Positions 36,997 through 52,544 of a stretch of 64,000 bases of DNA are shown in pieces. The first letter of the stretch is position 1; each line of letters opens with the position of its first letter. The notes under the pieces are model-generated. The model was given only the letters and a program-made list of their open reading frames with translations, ran no database searches and was not told the origin of the DNA. Source of the DNA: Caenorhabditis remanei. Lineage: Eukaryota; Nematoda; Chromadorea; Rhabditida; Rhabditidae. Made by a program: the position numbers and the translations under genes. Location of the stretch: the NCBI RefSeq assembly GCF_010183535.1, contig NC_071329.1:17436879-17500878 (forward strand), read 5' to 3'.

Positions 36997-38264
36997 ATAA
37001 TAATAATGGTGGAGAGACCCATGATGTTGATAAATATGGATTCCCGGTAGCTCCTTGGTATTTTCGAACTTATAATGATGATGATCTCCAAAAGCGGAAA
37101 AAGGAGATTCAGAAAAGAATTAAAACGCTCAAGAAAAAATTGCCTGACTCAGCTGACGTTTTGGAACATGCCGTGAAAAATCTGAAGCATCTAAACGATA
37201 TTATATTTCGCCGTGATCTTCAATCGAAAAATCTCGAACCACCGTTTACCCACTATCTCCAACTCTCTATTACTTCAAATAGTCTGTTTGCAAAAGATCC
37301 CATCACTTCTGAAACTAATGGTACAACACGAACGGAACGACTAGTCTACGAACAGCCGTTGGAGAATGCTCAAAAGTATCTGATTGACAAGTTATTCGGA
37401 GGAAGGTCTCAGATAATTATTGGTCATATGAGCTTTGATTCTGAAGATCATCATTTTCCCATGGGTTCTCTGCTGCGTGTTCAGAATTTAACCATTGGAT
37501 CTAGGTCGTTTGTTCGTTATCGAGATAAAGTGGAAAGCGTACTGGACTACAAAGATTACCCATTGGAAACGCTCTCTTTGAGTGGAGAGGAACTAAATCA
37601 TCCAATAGTCGAAACTGCTCCGAAGCTACTATTCACCGGACTACCTTCCGACTTTCCTGTAATCCGTCATCGGAACGTCCAGTTCTCTGGCTATTTTGAC
37701 ATCACAACTTCAGTTCAGCAATTAGTGCAACATATGCTGAGTGTCAAGACAAGCATCGGAGTGTGCTATGCATTCTTTTCTTGGCTCGATCTTAAGAAAA
37801 CGGCATTAATTGAACAGATCAAGGAAGCTCATGAAGAACGAGTGAAACTCGTTGTGAATACAAAGTAAGACAGTTCTTGTTTTGAAACATCCACGTTTTT
37901 TATTTTCAGAAACGATACATTCTCAAATTGTGTTGTTCTCCAAATGACAGAAACATCAGATCTATTTGTCTACTGGACAAACGGGACAATCAAAATTGAA
38001 GTGTTGCCATCCGGAAGTCCAGTACCAATTGAGCATGACGAATAATGTCTCCAATGTTCCCAATCATGGTATCTTGCGACACGCATCCACGTGGCCCCAG
38101 GATTTTCAATGTTCTCAAGTCTTCGTTTTATTTCATCTTCTCATCTATTCATCTAAGTGTTTATGATTCAAAACATGCCTCACTTTTACTGTAATCAAAT
38201 GAAAGTTAAATAAACAAATTCTTTATTCCTTATTCTAATCAACATTAAAAGTTAGCGATCGGAG

Positions 38265-39864
38265 TGTCACAGGCCAATTTCTGACCTGTCTCTTCTCTCT
38301 TTTCCTCGGGTTCTATCTCTCGATTAAGAAGATTTATTATCATCTGCCCCGCGGGAGTGTGAACAACCTCGGGCAGACACACCCATCTCTCCTTTACATT
38401 CGGCATTAGATATACACTCACTGGTGGAAGATGGTGACCACAAGTCACTCTCTTTCCTATACCGGTCAATAAAGATTGCAATCTACAACGAATGTAACTA
38501 AAACAGACTGAAATATAGAATACGGAGCAGGCGCAAGCTCGTATTTTACATGGAAGTCCCACCTCGAGTAGGGTGATAAAGTTGGCGCCTATTATTCAAC
38601 TTTATCATCTGCGAACTCTTGGTGCTCGCAGGATTCAAATTACTCCTCACATCAGTGCTAACCGCTACACCCACTGGAACCACCCCTATTTGAACCCACC
38701 CACCCCATTTCTACTATTCATGCTATAACTTCGATTATATTACTCTAATATTCATCGTCGTCAGTCTCAGTACAATGCAGTTGCGATGTTCTCGATTTCA
38801 ATCGATCGCGGATTTTGATTTTGGATTGTTTTGGCTTCAATCAAAGGAAAAGGATTGGCCATTTATGTGAAAAGCTGTCAAGGAATCTTCAATGCCGGAA
38901 AAAAGGAAAGTCAATATAATTATAAATTGTTTTAATACCATTTTGAAAATTTCCCACCCCTAGAGGATACAGAAGTTCCCTAGAGTGAGTGTAGGTTAAT
39001 GAGCGGATGAGCACATGCGCGGAAGCGCATGGTTATTAAGTAATTAAGTGTTCAAAAATTTCAACAGCAAAAATGAGTCTGATTTGAATAGAACCAATAA
39101 TTGAGAAGATTGTTCCCCAAATGTTAATTGAATTGTATGACACAGCTTAAAATTTTATTATTTTAGAATGTTTGATTTTCTTCTTGTAGATATTTGCCTC
39201 AAAACATTATAGTTTATTATTGTTTGTCTCCGCACTTCCTAACGCCGCCAGTTTGACGAAACTTCGGTCACTAGATAAGATTAGGGCAATAAGACGCTAT
39301 GAGAATCTGATTTTTGTATTTGAGACCCTGATGACGATTGTTTATTTTTGTGTATTTTATGTTGTTTTATAGTTTGTTTCACTGTTTTAGGCTCTCTTGA
39401 ACTGTTTTACCCCAAGTTTCCAACCACTTTAAAAAATTCAAGTTGGTTGACGCTTCGGGACGAAGCAGCTCTCGAGAGGAGGGGAGAGCCTTAGGGAAAC
39501 CCTGCGGAAAAGTGGTTTTCTACTTGATCTCTTTCATAGAGTTTCGAGGACGAAACCATCTTTCCAAAGAGGGGAGGATGTCACAGGCCAATTTCTGACC
39601 TGTCTCTTCTCTCTTTTCCTCGGGTTCTATCTCTCGATTAAGAAGATTTATTATCATCTGCCCCGCGGGAGTGTAAACAACCTCGGGCAGACACACCCAT
39701 CTCTCCTTTACATTCGGCATTAGATATACACTCACTGGTGGAAGATGGTGACCACAAGTCACTCTCTTTCCTATACCGGTCAATAAAGATTGCAATCTAC
39801 AACGAATGTAACTAAAACAGACTGAAATATAGAATACGGAGCAGGCGCAAGCTCGTATTTTACA
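38265..39864 (+). mobile_element. Small non-autonomous LTR element (unit 2)
   Basis: LTRs 38265-38550 and 39579-39864, both 286 bp. Flanked by GGAG at 38261-38264 and 39865-39868. There is no coding capacity in the interior. The slightly shorter 3' LTR in unit 1 is explained by homopolymer differences. Confidence 0.88.
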
Positions 39865-40028
39865 GGAGACTAACCGCCTCCTCAATGAGAATTCAAAGCA
39901 TACTGTTATAGGTTAGATATTTTGCCCATATCTTTCCCATAAGATATAGAAAACATGATTAAGGATCGATCCATGTTTATTGGGTAAGCGGAGAGAGGTC
40001 CAGATGGACCGACCTCTCTCCGGCCAGA

Positions 40029-40446
40029 CAGGGTTGGGAAATTCCGGGCTGGCCCGGCCCGGCCCGTCAGCCCGGCCCGTCAGCCCGGCCCGGCCCGGCC
40101 CGGATTCAAAAAATGTGCTCATTTTTTTTCGAAATTTTTATTAAAAAATGATCAAAATGCTCCAAAATTCTCGTACACTTCAGTTTTTTATCGATATTCC
40201 AAAACATTTTTTGCAAAAAAAACTGAAAATTTTTTCAAAAAATTTCAAATTTCTACAGGAGCCGGGCCGACCGGGCCGAACGGGCCGGGCCGGGGCGGGC
40301 CGGGCCGGGGCGGGCCGGGCCGGGGCGGGCCGGGCCGGGGCGGGCCGGGCCGGGGCGGGCCGGGCCGGGGCGGGCCGGGCCGGGCTGGGCCGGGCCGAGG
40401 AAAATTTCTCAGTCGGCCCGGCCCGGCCCGGAATTTCCCAACCCTG
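40029..40446. mobile_element. GC-rich hAT-like MITE (unit 2)
   Basis: 418 bp with the same CAGGGTTGGG inverted termini and CGGCCAGA duplication at 40021-40028 and 40447-40454. Confidence 0.88.
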
Positions 40447-41250
40447 CGGCCAGATGTTAAGTCTTACTGATGAAATAGAATAGAATACTCGTGGGTGTGG
40501 CTTCGCGTGCCTTTTCCTCCCTCGTCCCTCTCACTCATGTGACCACCCGCAAGACGGAAGAGCCACAAGAGTGACGGAGACTCGGGCGATAGAATAAGAA
40601 AGGGACCAACGACCAGAAGAGGTCGAATGGCCTTTCACATCCTACCCCTTTCAGAAAGCAGCGAGGTCCTCCGAGCTTATATACACATATATACATATAT
40701 GCGTATATATATAATTAGAGCCCGAGTACATCACAACTTCCCAAAAGATTTGCAAAAATTATGTCGCAACTCGACGCCACAATACCAAAGAAAGTGTATG
40801 CGTAGGGACAGCTATGAACGTTGGCGTTGTTATTAATTTCTTTCTCTTGGGGCTTCATGGGCAGGTTATTGAAACTTTTGAGAGTATGCGAGAATTATGT
40901 GAGGATAAGCAATGAGTTGTGGCGTGAACTAGCATGGCCTAGCCTAGTTAACGTCTAACCCTAAGGTCACACGTGGCAAGAAGATTTGCCTATATAAGAC
41001 GTAGAGAACTCTAGTTGTTGATTCTCACCATGTAAATAAATGGTTTATTTACTCCCTTCTCCCGTCACCAAAGGACATAACACAATGTAATGAAAGAACA
41101 CAATCAGTGACCACTTGTTGAACAATTTTATCTCGGAAATCTCCTCGATATGGAAGCAGTTGGAAAATGAATTGGAGCGTTAGTCGTTTCCTGATGAAGC
41201 AACTGAGGCTATGGAAGGTAGACGACGAGAATTTCTACTTCGATGTCATC

Positions 41251-41361
41251 GATACATTCTCGAGTTGTGTTGTCCTCCAAATGACAGAATCATCAGATCA
41301 GATCTATTTGTCTACTGGGCAAACGGGAAATCAAAATTCAAGTGTTGTCATCTATTTCAAA
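41251..41361 (+). pseudogene. DUF3557 last-exon fragment (unit 2)
   Basis: Copy of the exon-3 relic with the same CAGAT duplication. A G-run near 41326 is one base shorter than in unit 1. Confidence 0.75.
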
Positions 41362-41603
41362 CAGTAGACATTACATCAATGCGGATATTTGGTGCCTAAC
41401 TTCTCCTAAAGAGTAGTACTCTAACCAATAAAAATTATATACATAATTCACATAAACTCAAAGACTACAATCACCTTATCAAATCAAGTTTATTTGTTTA
41501 ACATTTTCATAAGATTAACACAAGTCAACAAATTTGCAAGAAAACAGTGTCAGATTTTAAATTATTCAGAACGAAACACATGAATAAGTTAGCATTAAAC
41601 TAA

Positions 41604-42731
41604 CTATTCTGGCAATGAAAACGTCTTCTCGAGAAGATAGTTTGTAATTGACGAATCGAATTTCGGCTCACCATCGGATGATCCCAGAACGGCACGGATG
41701 TCAGCTTTAGATTTGAGGCTCTCGACGCAATGCTTCTGAAAATTCTTGTATTTCTTGTACATCATGCAGAAAATAAAATGACTACCTTGAGATCGTCTAA
41801 CTGAAACTTCATTGAGATTGCTAGTTTGTTTCTCAACGAATCTTTTGATTTTCCAATAAGAAATTCTTCACAGAGACGTGTTGCATTTCTGGCTTCGTAC
41901 ATATCAGCCAACACTAGGACTCCCTCGACGTTACTGTCTGAAAAGAAACCATTGTTGAGTGAATTCCATCATAAACATACTTGTCAAAGTTGGTTCCAAA
42001 TAGAGAAGTTCTAGAAAATAATGAAAGTCCTCTGCGTTGACACCAACCAATGTAATTTCAGATTTTTTTGATTCTTGAAACTCTCCGTAAAACATAGAAT
42101 TGAAGTAAGAAGATTGAACTGCGAGGATCTGAAAAGAAATTGAAAATTTTGAAAATAGAACACCTAGCTTTCTTCAAAAAACTTACCATTTTTGAAACAT
42201 AGAACTTTTTGTCTTCGACAATCAGAGTCACGTCTGAGAGAATCTTCCTCGACTCATCAAAATGCCGAATCTTTGGGGTCTCAATTCCAGTGATCTTTTC
42301 AATCACAACATGTGCCTGTACAACCAAACGGTCATTCATTGCATATTCTTTTTCCATCGTTTCCCACTGCACGAATTGGCTAAATCCCCAAGAAGAAAAT
42401 TGTCTTGAAGTACCATAATTACAATCTTTCCCAGTTTTCTTAAAACTTTTTCCAGTTGCTGATATCAATTCAAAGGTGATTCCAGTGTTTATCGCCCACT
42501 CTCCAAAATCTTTTGGTCTATCACAGAAAACATAAAAACTGAAAAAGCCGCCGGCTCGAACACAACCTATTCTCCTGTAAACACAACTTAATTAGTTGAG
42601 AAAAAATGCCAAACAACTTACCAAGGAACATTGAAATGGTCGATGGGGCCAAAGAAACGTTCGTTCTCTTTCAATGTGGAGATGTTCTCCATGACATAAG
42701 TGAGTACAAACTCTTTGACAGCAGTCGACAT
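41604..42731 (-). CDS. MATH-BTB (BATH) protein (unit 2)
   Basis: Exons at 42622-42731, 42187-42574, 41981-42128, 41786-41937 and 41604-41735. I noticed no change from the 309-residue unit 1 gene. MATH comes first, then BTB (SDVTLIVEDKKFYVSK). It is a predicted CUL-3 adaptor by family. If the tandem array is real, the genome carries at least two identical copies of this gene. The neighbouring EGR gene lies downstream of it on the same strand order, so the pair duplicates together. Confidence 0.88.
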
Positions 42732-43743
42732 TCTATGTCGCCTAAAATGAAAACGTTTGAGATATGCTAGAATACGGCACGGTGATCTTAAAACAAGCAA
42801 AATGAGATGGTGAAAAAAGGGAAGTACCCTCGGAATGAAAATGAATGGAATGTCTTCTAAGATGTAAAGGTAGGATAATGAGACATTGCGTGCATAAGAC
42901 TTTGTGTGTTCTCTTAGGATTGAACTGCTCAGAAAGGAAGATAAATACAGAAAAGCGATGGAAGAGGTTGGTTAAATGGAAAGGGGGGCATACAAAAGAT
43001 GTGAGAAGAGAATGAATGAAGGGCTACGCAGATTGTGTAGGACAGATGGACGAAATCGATCGCGAGTACCTGGGAAACTCCGCCCACAACGAGACAGCGT
43101 CATTTGTCGATGACTGACCGCTCGCTCAAAGTTCCGCCCCTGGGAAGGTGAGTGGGCCTCGTTGCGACTATCGTATTTTTCTATCATTTTGTGGGTAAAG
43201 TACGTCAGAGAGCCGCCGTAATTCAGAATTCCGCAACGAAACCCTCACTTTGTTCCCGAGATGAGTTTTGAGCGGGCGGCAGGACTGTCAAAAAGGCCGT
43301 GGGGCAGTTTTATATCGGAGTTCCCTGCCATAGAACATTTTCGCTTTTTCAAACGGTCTTGTAGAAAACCAGAAGATTAGTCGAAGTGCAAAAATTTGGT
43401 CCGCTGCCTCGGCAGCCTTGTCGAGCGGTCAGCCATCAACGAATACAGAAAGGCAGATAAATAAAAAAAGGATGGAAGAGGTTGGTTGAATGGCACATTA
43501 CCAGTGAGGGCATAAACAAAAAGTGAGAACAGAATCAATGAATGACTACGGAGATTATGTAGGACAGATGGTCCAAATCGGCCGCGAGAATCTGGGAAAC
43601 TCCGCCCACAACGAGGCAGCTTCGGAGAGATTCTCCTCAGACGTTATTCATTGTCCTCTCGCCCTCCTCGTCACACTACCCATCCCAATTCTCTCCTCGT
43701 CATCTGTGTCTTGCTCTCACTCTTCTATCATTCATTTCTACTT

Positions 43744-43956
43744 CGAGAGAAAGTGAAACTCGTTGTGAAAACAAGGTAAGACAGTTCTTGTTTTGAAACA
43801 TCCACATTTTTTATTTTCAGAAACGATACATTCTCAAATTGTGTTGTTCTCCAAATAACAGAAACATCTGATCTATTTGTCTACTGGACAAACGGGACAA
43901 TCAAAATTGAAGTGTTGCCATCCGGAAGTCCAGTACCAATTGAGCATGACGAATAA
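43744..43956 (+). pseudogene. Deletion-fused DUF3557 remnant (unit 2)
   Basis: Same fusion of 5' flank to the end of exon 2, then intron 2 and exon 3, as in unit 1. Confidence 0.8.
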
Positions 43957-45293
43957 TGTCTACAATCATGTTTTATGTAAATATGATACAAAACAATCTT
44001 TTTTACTTTTTGTATAATTTCTGCATCATAAAGATAATGTCGTGGTTGGCTGGTTAAATTAAATAAACTTTTTTGTTTACTTCCGTTGAAACAAACGTTC
44101 ATTTTTCAACACTGCCACAAGAAATGAACGTGGCCGCCGCAAGGAGCGGGGCAACCCAACCCAAACCAAACTAACCCAAGCTCCCCCTACAATCTACTTC
44201 CTATGTACAGTTATAACGAAAAAGACAATGAGCAAGAGCTGAGAGAAAATGCTTTAGGAGTTTTAGAACAATGAGAAAAATTGAGAGATTCGTATAAAAA
44301 TGGAAAAGTTGTGGCACTGAAACTCAAAAAGAAAGTTATCGGTGAGGTCAGTTTTTTTCGCATCCATGTTACGCTTGCACTGCGGAATAAGCTCTTCATA
44401 ACACACTTTCAAGAGGATGTCGATTTTTCGGTTATCAACTTTATATGCGCATAATTCGAAATGTGTGGTCAACGGAATAAAACCTGAACCAATGCCGTTG
44501 ACAGGGAAAACCAGTCTTTAATATTTCAATTCTTGACTTAACCGGGTCATAAAATTTCCAGGTTTGAAAAACATGATGAAGAAAATAAAGGTAAAGTTTA
44601 TTTCTTTAACATTATTTTGAGATAAACCAACAAATTTAAAAAAAAAACTTTCAGATTTTGAATTATACTGATTGTGAATGAAACACAAGAATGAAATAGC
44701 AAAAAGTTTCAAAATGTTTTTTTAGAACTTCAAAGCAAACAAGTAAATGAGACAAACATAACAATATAATGAAGAAAACTTTCGCCAAACCGGATACAAT
44801 AAAGTAGTTTAGTTTTGACCAAAACATTCGGAACAGATGACATAAAAATAAGAGTTAGTTTTTGGTGGGAAAAATGCCGGAGATTTTCGGAAAAATGAAG
44901 ATGATGAGTTGATTATTGAATGGATTAACCTAAGAATATATTTGAAGAAAGAAAAAAAATCTGAGAACTAGAATCGGTTAGCTGCCCTGGACAGGGTTCT
45001 ATGAAAGTTTTGTCGAGAGGACCCGAAAATTAATTCCAAGATGATTAATGAAGCGTTTGATCTGATTGTTTAAAAGCACTGAAGATCGTATTCTTGAGGA
45101 TACAATTGTTTAAAAAAGGCTTTTTGGAAATTATTCAATTACCGGTGTCGTGGAAGAAATACAAAGAGAGTTACACGAATTGGGAGAAGAATTAAAATTC
45201 ACTCGAAGTGTGGTTTCATTTTGTCGAGCTTGTTCTTGTTAAGTCCCTGAAAATTGAATTATTCAAAGAATTTTAATTATAAGGAGAGATGAC

Positions 45294-47506
<2,213 letters not shown>

Positions 47507-48810
47507 CCTTTATTCTGAAAACGGATAGTGTTATTTCGATTTAAAAAAAACAAAAAATAGGAAAGAGAGAAGTATACATTCAAACGCACAATTTAGAGAA
47601 TTACGAACAAAAGTTTTCGAATTATGGGTGGAGCTCGAAAATTGCTATGGAAGGTACTCCTGACAATTTTAGATTCTTTTTTGGATTTTTTGAAATGTTG
47701 AAATTCTGAAGCCGGAATCGAAACCCAGAAAACAGCATAAACTGGTAAAAGTATAAAAGTAAAGAACTTAAGAAAGGTGGTAACATGTAAATGTTTTTAG
47801 AAAAGTTAGAAGAAAGAAGAAAAATAGGAAACAGCTGGGGGAACGGAAGAAAAAATCAAGGTTCTTGTAGCTTCTATTTGGTGAAAGAATGATCGAATGA
47901 AAACTGTCTCCCTCATGCCCTGGTGAGCGTGGCGAGAAGGAGAGTGGTGAGAGACATTGGGCTAGAGAAGCGGAAAGTTGTGGAAGGTGTTAAGAGACGT
48001 CCTTGGTATTAGGAATAGGGGTGAAATAGTGTTGGCTGTTGAGAGTCATGAGTGAATGTGTCATACAGCGGAGGAGAGAGAGGGTGCCCTTGGGCCCGTC
48101 TCTTCTCCCGCCGGATGACTTGGTTGACAGAAAAGAAAGGAGAGTATTCAGATCTGATAGTGAGTACAGGACCAGCGGATTGTATAGGACAAGTAAGAAA
48201 AAAAAAAGTAAGAAAAGAGTGAATGAAGGACAACGGAGATTATGTTGGACAGATGGACCAAATCGACAGCGAATACCTGGGAAGCTCCGCCCACAACGAG
48301 GCAGCGTCATTCGCCGGTGACTGACCGCTCGCTCTATGTTTCGCCCTGGGAAGAAGTGTGGGTCTCGTTGCGATTACCGTACTTTTCTATCATTTTGCGG
48401 GTAAAAAACGTTAGAGAGCTGCCGTAAATCGCGATTCCGCAACGAACGAGACCCACACCTTGTTAGCGGGCTGATCTTCGAGCGAGCAGCAAGGCTATGG
48501 GGCAATTTTATATCGGAGTTTTTACATCCCAGCCATGGAACATTTCCGTTTTTCAGGCGACCTTGTAGAGGACCAGAAGATTATTCGAAGAGCAAAAATT
48601 TTAGTCCGCGGCCTCGGCCGACCATACAACAGCCTTATCGAGCGAAAGGCAGATGAATAAAGTAAAGGGATGGAAGAGGTTGGTTGAATGGCACACACCA
48701 CCAGTGAGAGCATACACAGTAAGTGAGAAGAGAATCAATAAAGGACTATGGAGATGTAATGTGACAGATAGTCCAAATCGGCCGCAAGTACCTGGGAAAC
48801 TCCGCCCAAC

Positions 48811-48889
48811 CCATCATGTCATTTGGTCACACTACCTTTCTCTAACCGCGTTTGTCATTTGTGTCTTGCTCTCTTATATTTCTACCTTG
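48811..48889 (+). promoter_or_regulatory. Array edge and 5' flank of gene A
   Basis: Single-copy sequence begins here, right after CTGGGAAACTCCGCCCAAC of the last unit. The segment has the TGGTCACACTACC and GTGTCTTGCTCTC stretches normally found ~90 bp further from the core module. Gene A thus has a shortened, hybrid upstream region produced by the array junction. Confidence 0.6.
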
Positions 48890-50208
48890 ATGTCGTCGAA
48901 AAGACCACTCTCCTATCAAAACTGGAAATGCGTCATCAAGTACATGAATTCCAACACGAGGTGAGTTGCATTCATTATTTTGTGTATGTTACCAATACAC
49001 TAATACCGATTCCAGAATCCTGCTCTCTCAACATTGTCCCGAACTTCGGCTAATAGAAAAATCGATACCTCTGAAAATCCACTCATTAGAATTACGCTGC
49101 CAAGATCTGATTGTTCTCAACGATAGTACTTACCAAGTTGGCATTATCCGTCAGTACCACGATGAAACTTATGAAATCCCTGAAGAGATTCAGTGGTTTA
49201 ACAATAATGGTGGAATGAGACATGATGCCGATAAATATGGATTACGGCTAACTCCTGGGTACCCCCGAATGGATCGTGATTATCAAGAAAGGGAGAAGAA
49301 GATGCTCCAGAAAAGAATTGAACAACTCAAGGAACAATTGCCGGGATCAGCTACCCTTTTGGAACATGCTGAGAAAAATCTAAAGCATCGAGACCATGCT
49401 ATTTTTCTCTATGATCTTCAATCGAAAAATCTCGAACCACCGTTTACCCACTATCTCCAACTAACTATCACTTCTAAAACTAATGGAACACAACGAAATG
49501 AACGATTAGTCTACAATCAAAAGTTGCAACTTGCACATAAATATCTCATCGACAAGTTATTCGGAGGAAGGACTCAGATACTTATTGGACATATGGGAGT
49601 TTATTCTTCAGATCAACTTTTTCCGCGGGGTTCTTTGATGCGTGTTCAAAATTTAACCATTGAATATTATTCAATTGTTCCGTTTCTTGCTAAAGTACTG
49701 GACTACAAAAACTACCCATTGGAAACGCTCTCTTTGCGTGGGGAGGAACTGAATAATCCAATAGCCGCTACTGCTCAAAAACTTCTATTCACTGGACTAT
49801 CTTCCGGCTTTCCTGTAATCCGTCATGAAAATGTGGAGTTCTCTTGTTATTTTGACATCACAGCGTCAGTTCAGCGATTAGTGCAACATATGCTGAGTGT
49901 CAAAACAAGCATCGGAGTGTGCTATGCATTCAGATGTGACTTCGATTTTGAGAAAACGGAATTAATTGATGAAATCAAGGAAACCAATGAAGAGAAAGTG
50001 AAACTATTTATGAATACAAGGTAAGACAGTTCTTGTTTTAAAAAATCCACATGTTTTTGTTTTCAGAAACGATACATTCTCAAGTTGTGTTGTTCTCCAA
50101 ATGACAGAAACTTCTGATCTATTCGTCTACTGGACAAACGAGAAAATGAATTATCTCAAAATAGAAGTGTTGCCATCTGGAAGTCCAGTATCTATTGAGC
50201 ATGACTAA
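48890..50208 (+). CDS. DUF3557-family protein, gene A
   Basis: Exons 48890-48960, 49016-50020 and 50067-50208 give 405 residues. Both introns (55 and 46 nt) are in phase 2. The N-terminal ~45 residues (MSSKRPLSYQNWKCVIKY, then LLSQHCPELR) form the F-box-like block typical of this Caenorhabditis-specific family. A Lys/Glu-rich, probably coiled-coil stretch follows. The body has THYLQLTIT, KYLIDKLFGGRTQI, NYPLETLSL and IGVCYAF, and the end has SSCVVLQMTE and LFVYWTNEKMNYLKIEV. Function is unknown for the family. The upstream region is at the edge of the 24 kb array. Confidence 0.78.
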
Positions 50209-50879
50209 TGATGTTGGCAATCATGTTTTAAGCATTCCTTGTTTTTGTTGTAATCAAATGAAAGTCGAATAACCAATCATTTATTCATTTTTTATTCTAA
50301 TCAACACTCTTGAGCGAGGGGACCCTATTGAGAATACGTAAGCTGAGTACATAAATATCTCGTAAAACAGGCACACAGGTGAATCGCGAACTGCACCGCA
50401 AGTCGCGGCCTCCAGTCCTCCAGATCTCAGCCATTCGTTCGCAAATCTGTATAACATCCGCGTGGGAAACAAGTGTTTTCCGTAATACACTGCAGAGTCA
50501 TGTTCTATTCGTTCTAGGTTTTTGAAGGCGGACCTTACGCAACTGGGTAATCGAGAAAATAGCCATAACGGATCAGTTGGGTGCGAGATTTAAAGACAAA
50601 TTCACTTGAATTGACATTTCCTCCCAATTATTAGTTTTGGTTGTTGCTGGCTTCTCCACCACTTATCTTTACGGGCGTTATCAGACGATCTCAAGTAGCC
50701 GGAGCTGTCTAGCGATGTTGTAAGCCGAGATATCCGCCATTGTTGTCTTCGATTGAGTGTTATTTAGATAGAAAAGTTTTCAGAATACCGTTTATACAGA
50801 ATATAATATCTTACTGGAACATTATTTTCCTCTTTCTCCCCACAGTACTATCACAAAGGCCCTCTTGACTAATGAGACT

Positions 50880-50918
<39 letters not shown>

Positions 50919-51035
50919 ATCCGAGAATACCGCTCAAAAACACATCTGGCTCCATTAGTCTACACCCATTCCCAGAACACTCCCAGAACCAAGTGTTAAT
51001 GAGTCTGACTCCTGACATGTGTAGGTGACTCATAC
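50209..51035. other. Intergenic between genes A and B
   Basis: Holds the 3' flank of gene A, with a sequence family (GCACCGCAAGTCGCG and neighbours) that recurs after genes B and C. A (GA)n microsatellite lies at 50883-50915. No gene is supported. The repeated flanks show that genes A to C arose as blocks of about 2.3 kb. Confidence 0.55.
50883..50915. repeat. (GA)n microsatellite
   Basis: Uninterrupted GA dinucleotides over 33 bases. Confidence 0.9.
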
Positions 51036-51142
51036 AGATGGACCAAATCGACTGCGAGAATCTGGGAAACTCCGCCCACAACGAAGCAGCGTCGGGGAGA
51101 TTCTCCACAGACGTCATTCATTGTCCTCTCTCCCTCCTCGTC
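51036..51142 (+). promoter_or_regulatory. DUF3557-type 5' flank module, gene B
   Basis: GACCAAATCGACTGCGAGAA, then CTGGGAAACTCCGCCCACAA, then GGGGAGATTCTCCACAGACG, ending in a TCCTC-rich stretch ~75 bp before the ATG. The CCGCCCAC at 51072-51079 reads GTGGGCGG on the other strand. Confidence 0.45.
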
Positions 51143-51217
51143 TGTTGGTCACACTACCCATCCCCATTCACTAACAGTATTGGTCATCTGTGTCTTCAAT
51201 CATTCTTTTTTTTTTCA

Positions 51218-52544
51218 ATGTCGTCGAAAAGACCTCTCTCCTATCCCAACTGGCAATGCGTCATCAAGTACATGAATTCGAACACGAGGTGAGTTGCATC
51301 CATTATTTTCTGGTACATAACACAAATAGGTGCCTATTCCAGAATCCTGCTCTCTCAACATTGTCCCAAACTTCGGCGACTTGAAAAATCAATACCTCTG
51401 AAAATCCACTCATTCGATTTCCGCTGCGAAGACCCGATCTATCTTAACGATAGTATTTACCAAGTGGGCATATTCCGTCGGTACCACAATGCAACTTGTG
51501 TAACCCCTGAAGACATTCAGTGGCAAAATAATAATGGTGGAATGAGATATGATGTCGATAAATATGGATTCCCGATAGCTCCTGGGTATCTTCGAATGGA
51601 TGTTGATTATTTCCAAAATGAGAAGAGGAAGCTCCAGAAAAGAATTAAAAAGCTTAAAAAAAAGCTGCTGGGGTCGGCTGATCGTTTGAAATATGTCGTG
51701 GTAAATCTGAAGTATCTAAACGATACTATTTTTCGCACTGATCTTCAATCGAAAAATCTCGAACCACCGTTTACCCACTATCTCCAACTGTCTATCACTT
51801 TCAACACTAATGGAACACAACGAACGGAACGACTAGTTTACGAACAGCCGCTGCAGAATGCTCAAAAGTATCTCATTGACAAGTTATTTGGAGGAAGAAG
51901 TCAGATAATTATTGACCATATGAGAATTTCTCTTCAACGTGATCAACACTTTCCCCCGGGTTCTTCGCTGCGTGTTCAAAATTTAGGCATTCAATCTAAT
52001 TCGTTTGCTCATTATCAAGCTAAAATAGAAAGCGTACTGGACTACAAAAAGTACCCATTGGAAACACTCTATTTGAGTGGGGAGGAACTAGATCATCCAA
52101 TAGTCGAAACTGCTCAGAAGCTTATATTCAGTGGACTACCTTCCGGTTTTCCTGTAATCCGTCATAGGAACGTCGAGTTCTCTTGTTATTTTGATATCAC
52201 AGCTTCAGTTCAGCAATTAGTGCAGCATATTCTGGATACCAAGAAGAACATCGGAGTGTGCTATGTATTCAATTGTTTGTACCGTAAGTTAACGAAATTA
52301 ATTGATGAAATCAAGGAAGCCCATGAAGAGAAAGTGAAGCTATTTGAGAATTCAAGGTAAGACTGTTCCTGTTTTGAAATTGCCACATTTTTTTATTTTC
52401 AGAAACGATACATTCTCGAATTGTGCTGTCCTCCAAATGACAGAATTATGTGATCTATTTGTCTACTGGACAAACGTGAAAATGAATTATCTCAAAATTG
52501 AAGTGTTGCCATCTGGAAGTCCTGTATCAATTGAAAATGACTAA
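51218..52544 (+). CDS. DUF3557-family protein, gene B
   Basis: Exons 51218-51288, 51343-52356 and 52403-52544 give 408 residues with the same phases as gene A. Signatures include DKYGFP, THYLQLSIT, QKYLIDKLFGGRSQI, YPLETLYLSGEELDHP, NIGVCYVF and LFVYWTNVKMNYLKIEV. The Lys-rich stretch (RKLQKRIKKLKKKLLG) may form a coiled coil. It is an intact tandem paralogue of A and C. No catalytic motif is visible and no function can be given. Confidence 0.78.

Larger units (their letters stand above)
25277..38045 (+). pseudogene. DUF3557-family gene split by LTR retrotransposon (unit 2)
   Basis: Unit 2 copy of the split gene. Exon 1 is 25277-25351 with the same CACG insertion. Exon 2 runs 25406-25591 and 37001-37864, around the element. 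Exon 3 is 37910-38045. Both breaks are shared with unit 1, so gene decay and retrotransposon insertion came before the 24 kb duplication. The 3' two thirds remain open. Confidence 0.85.
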
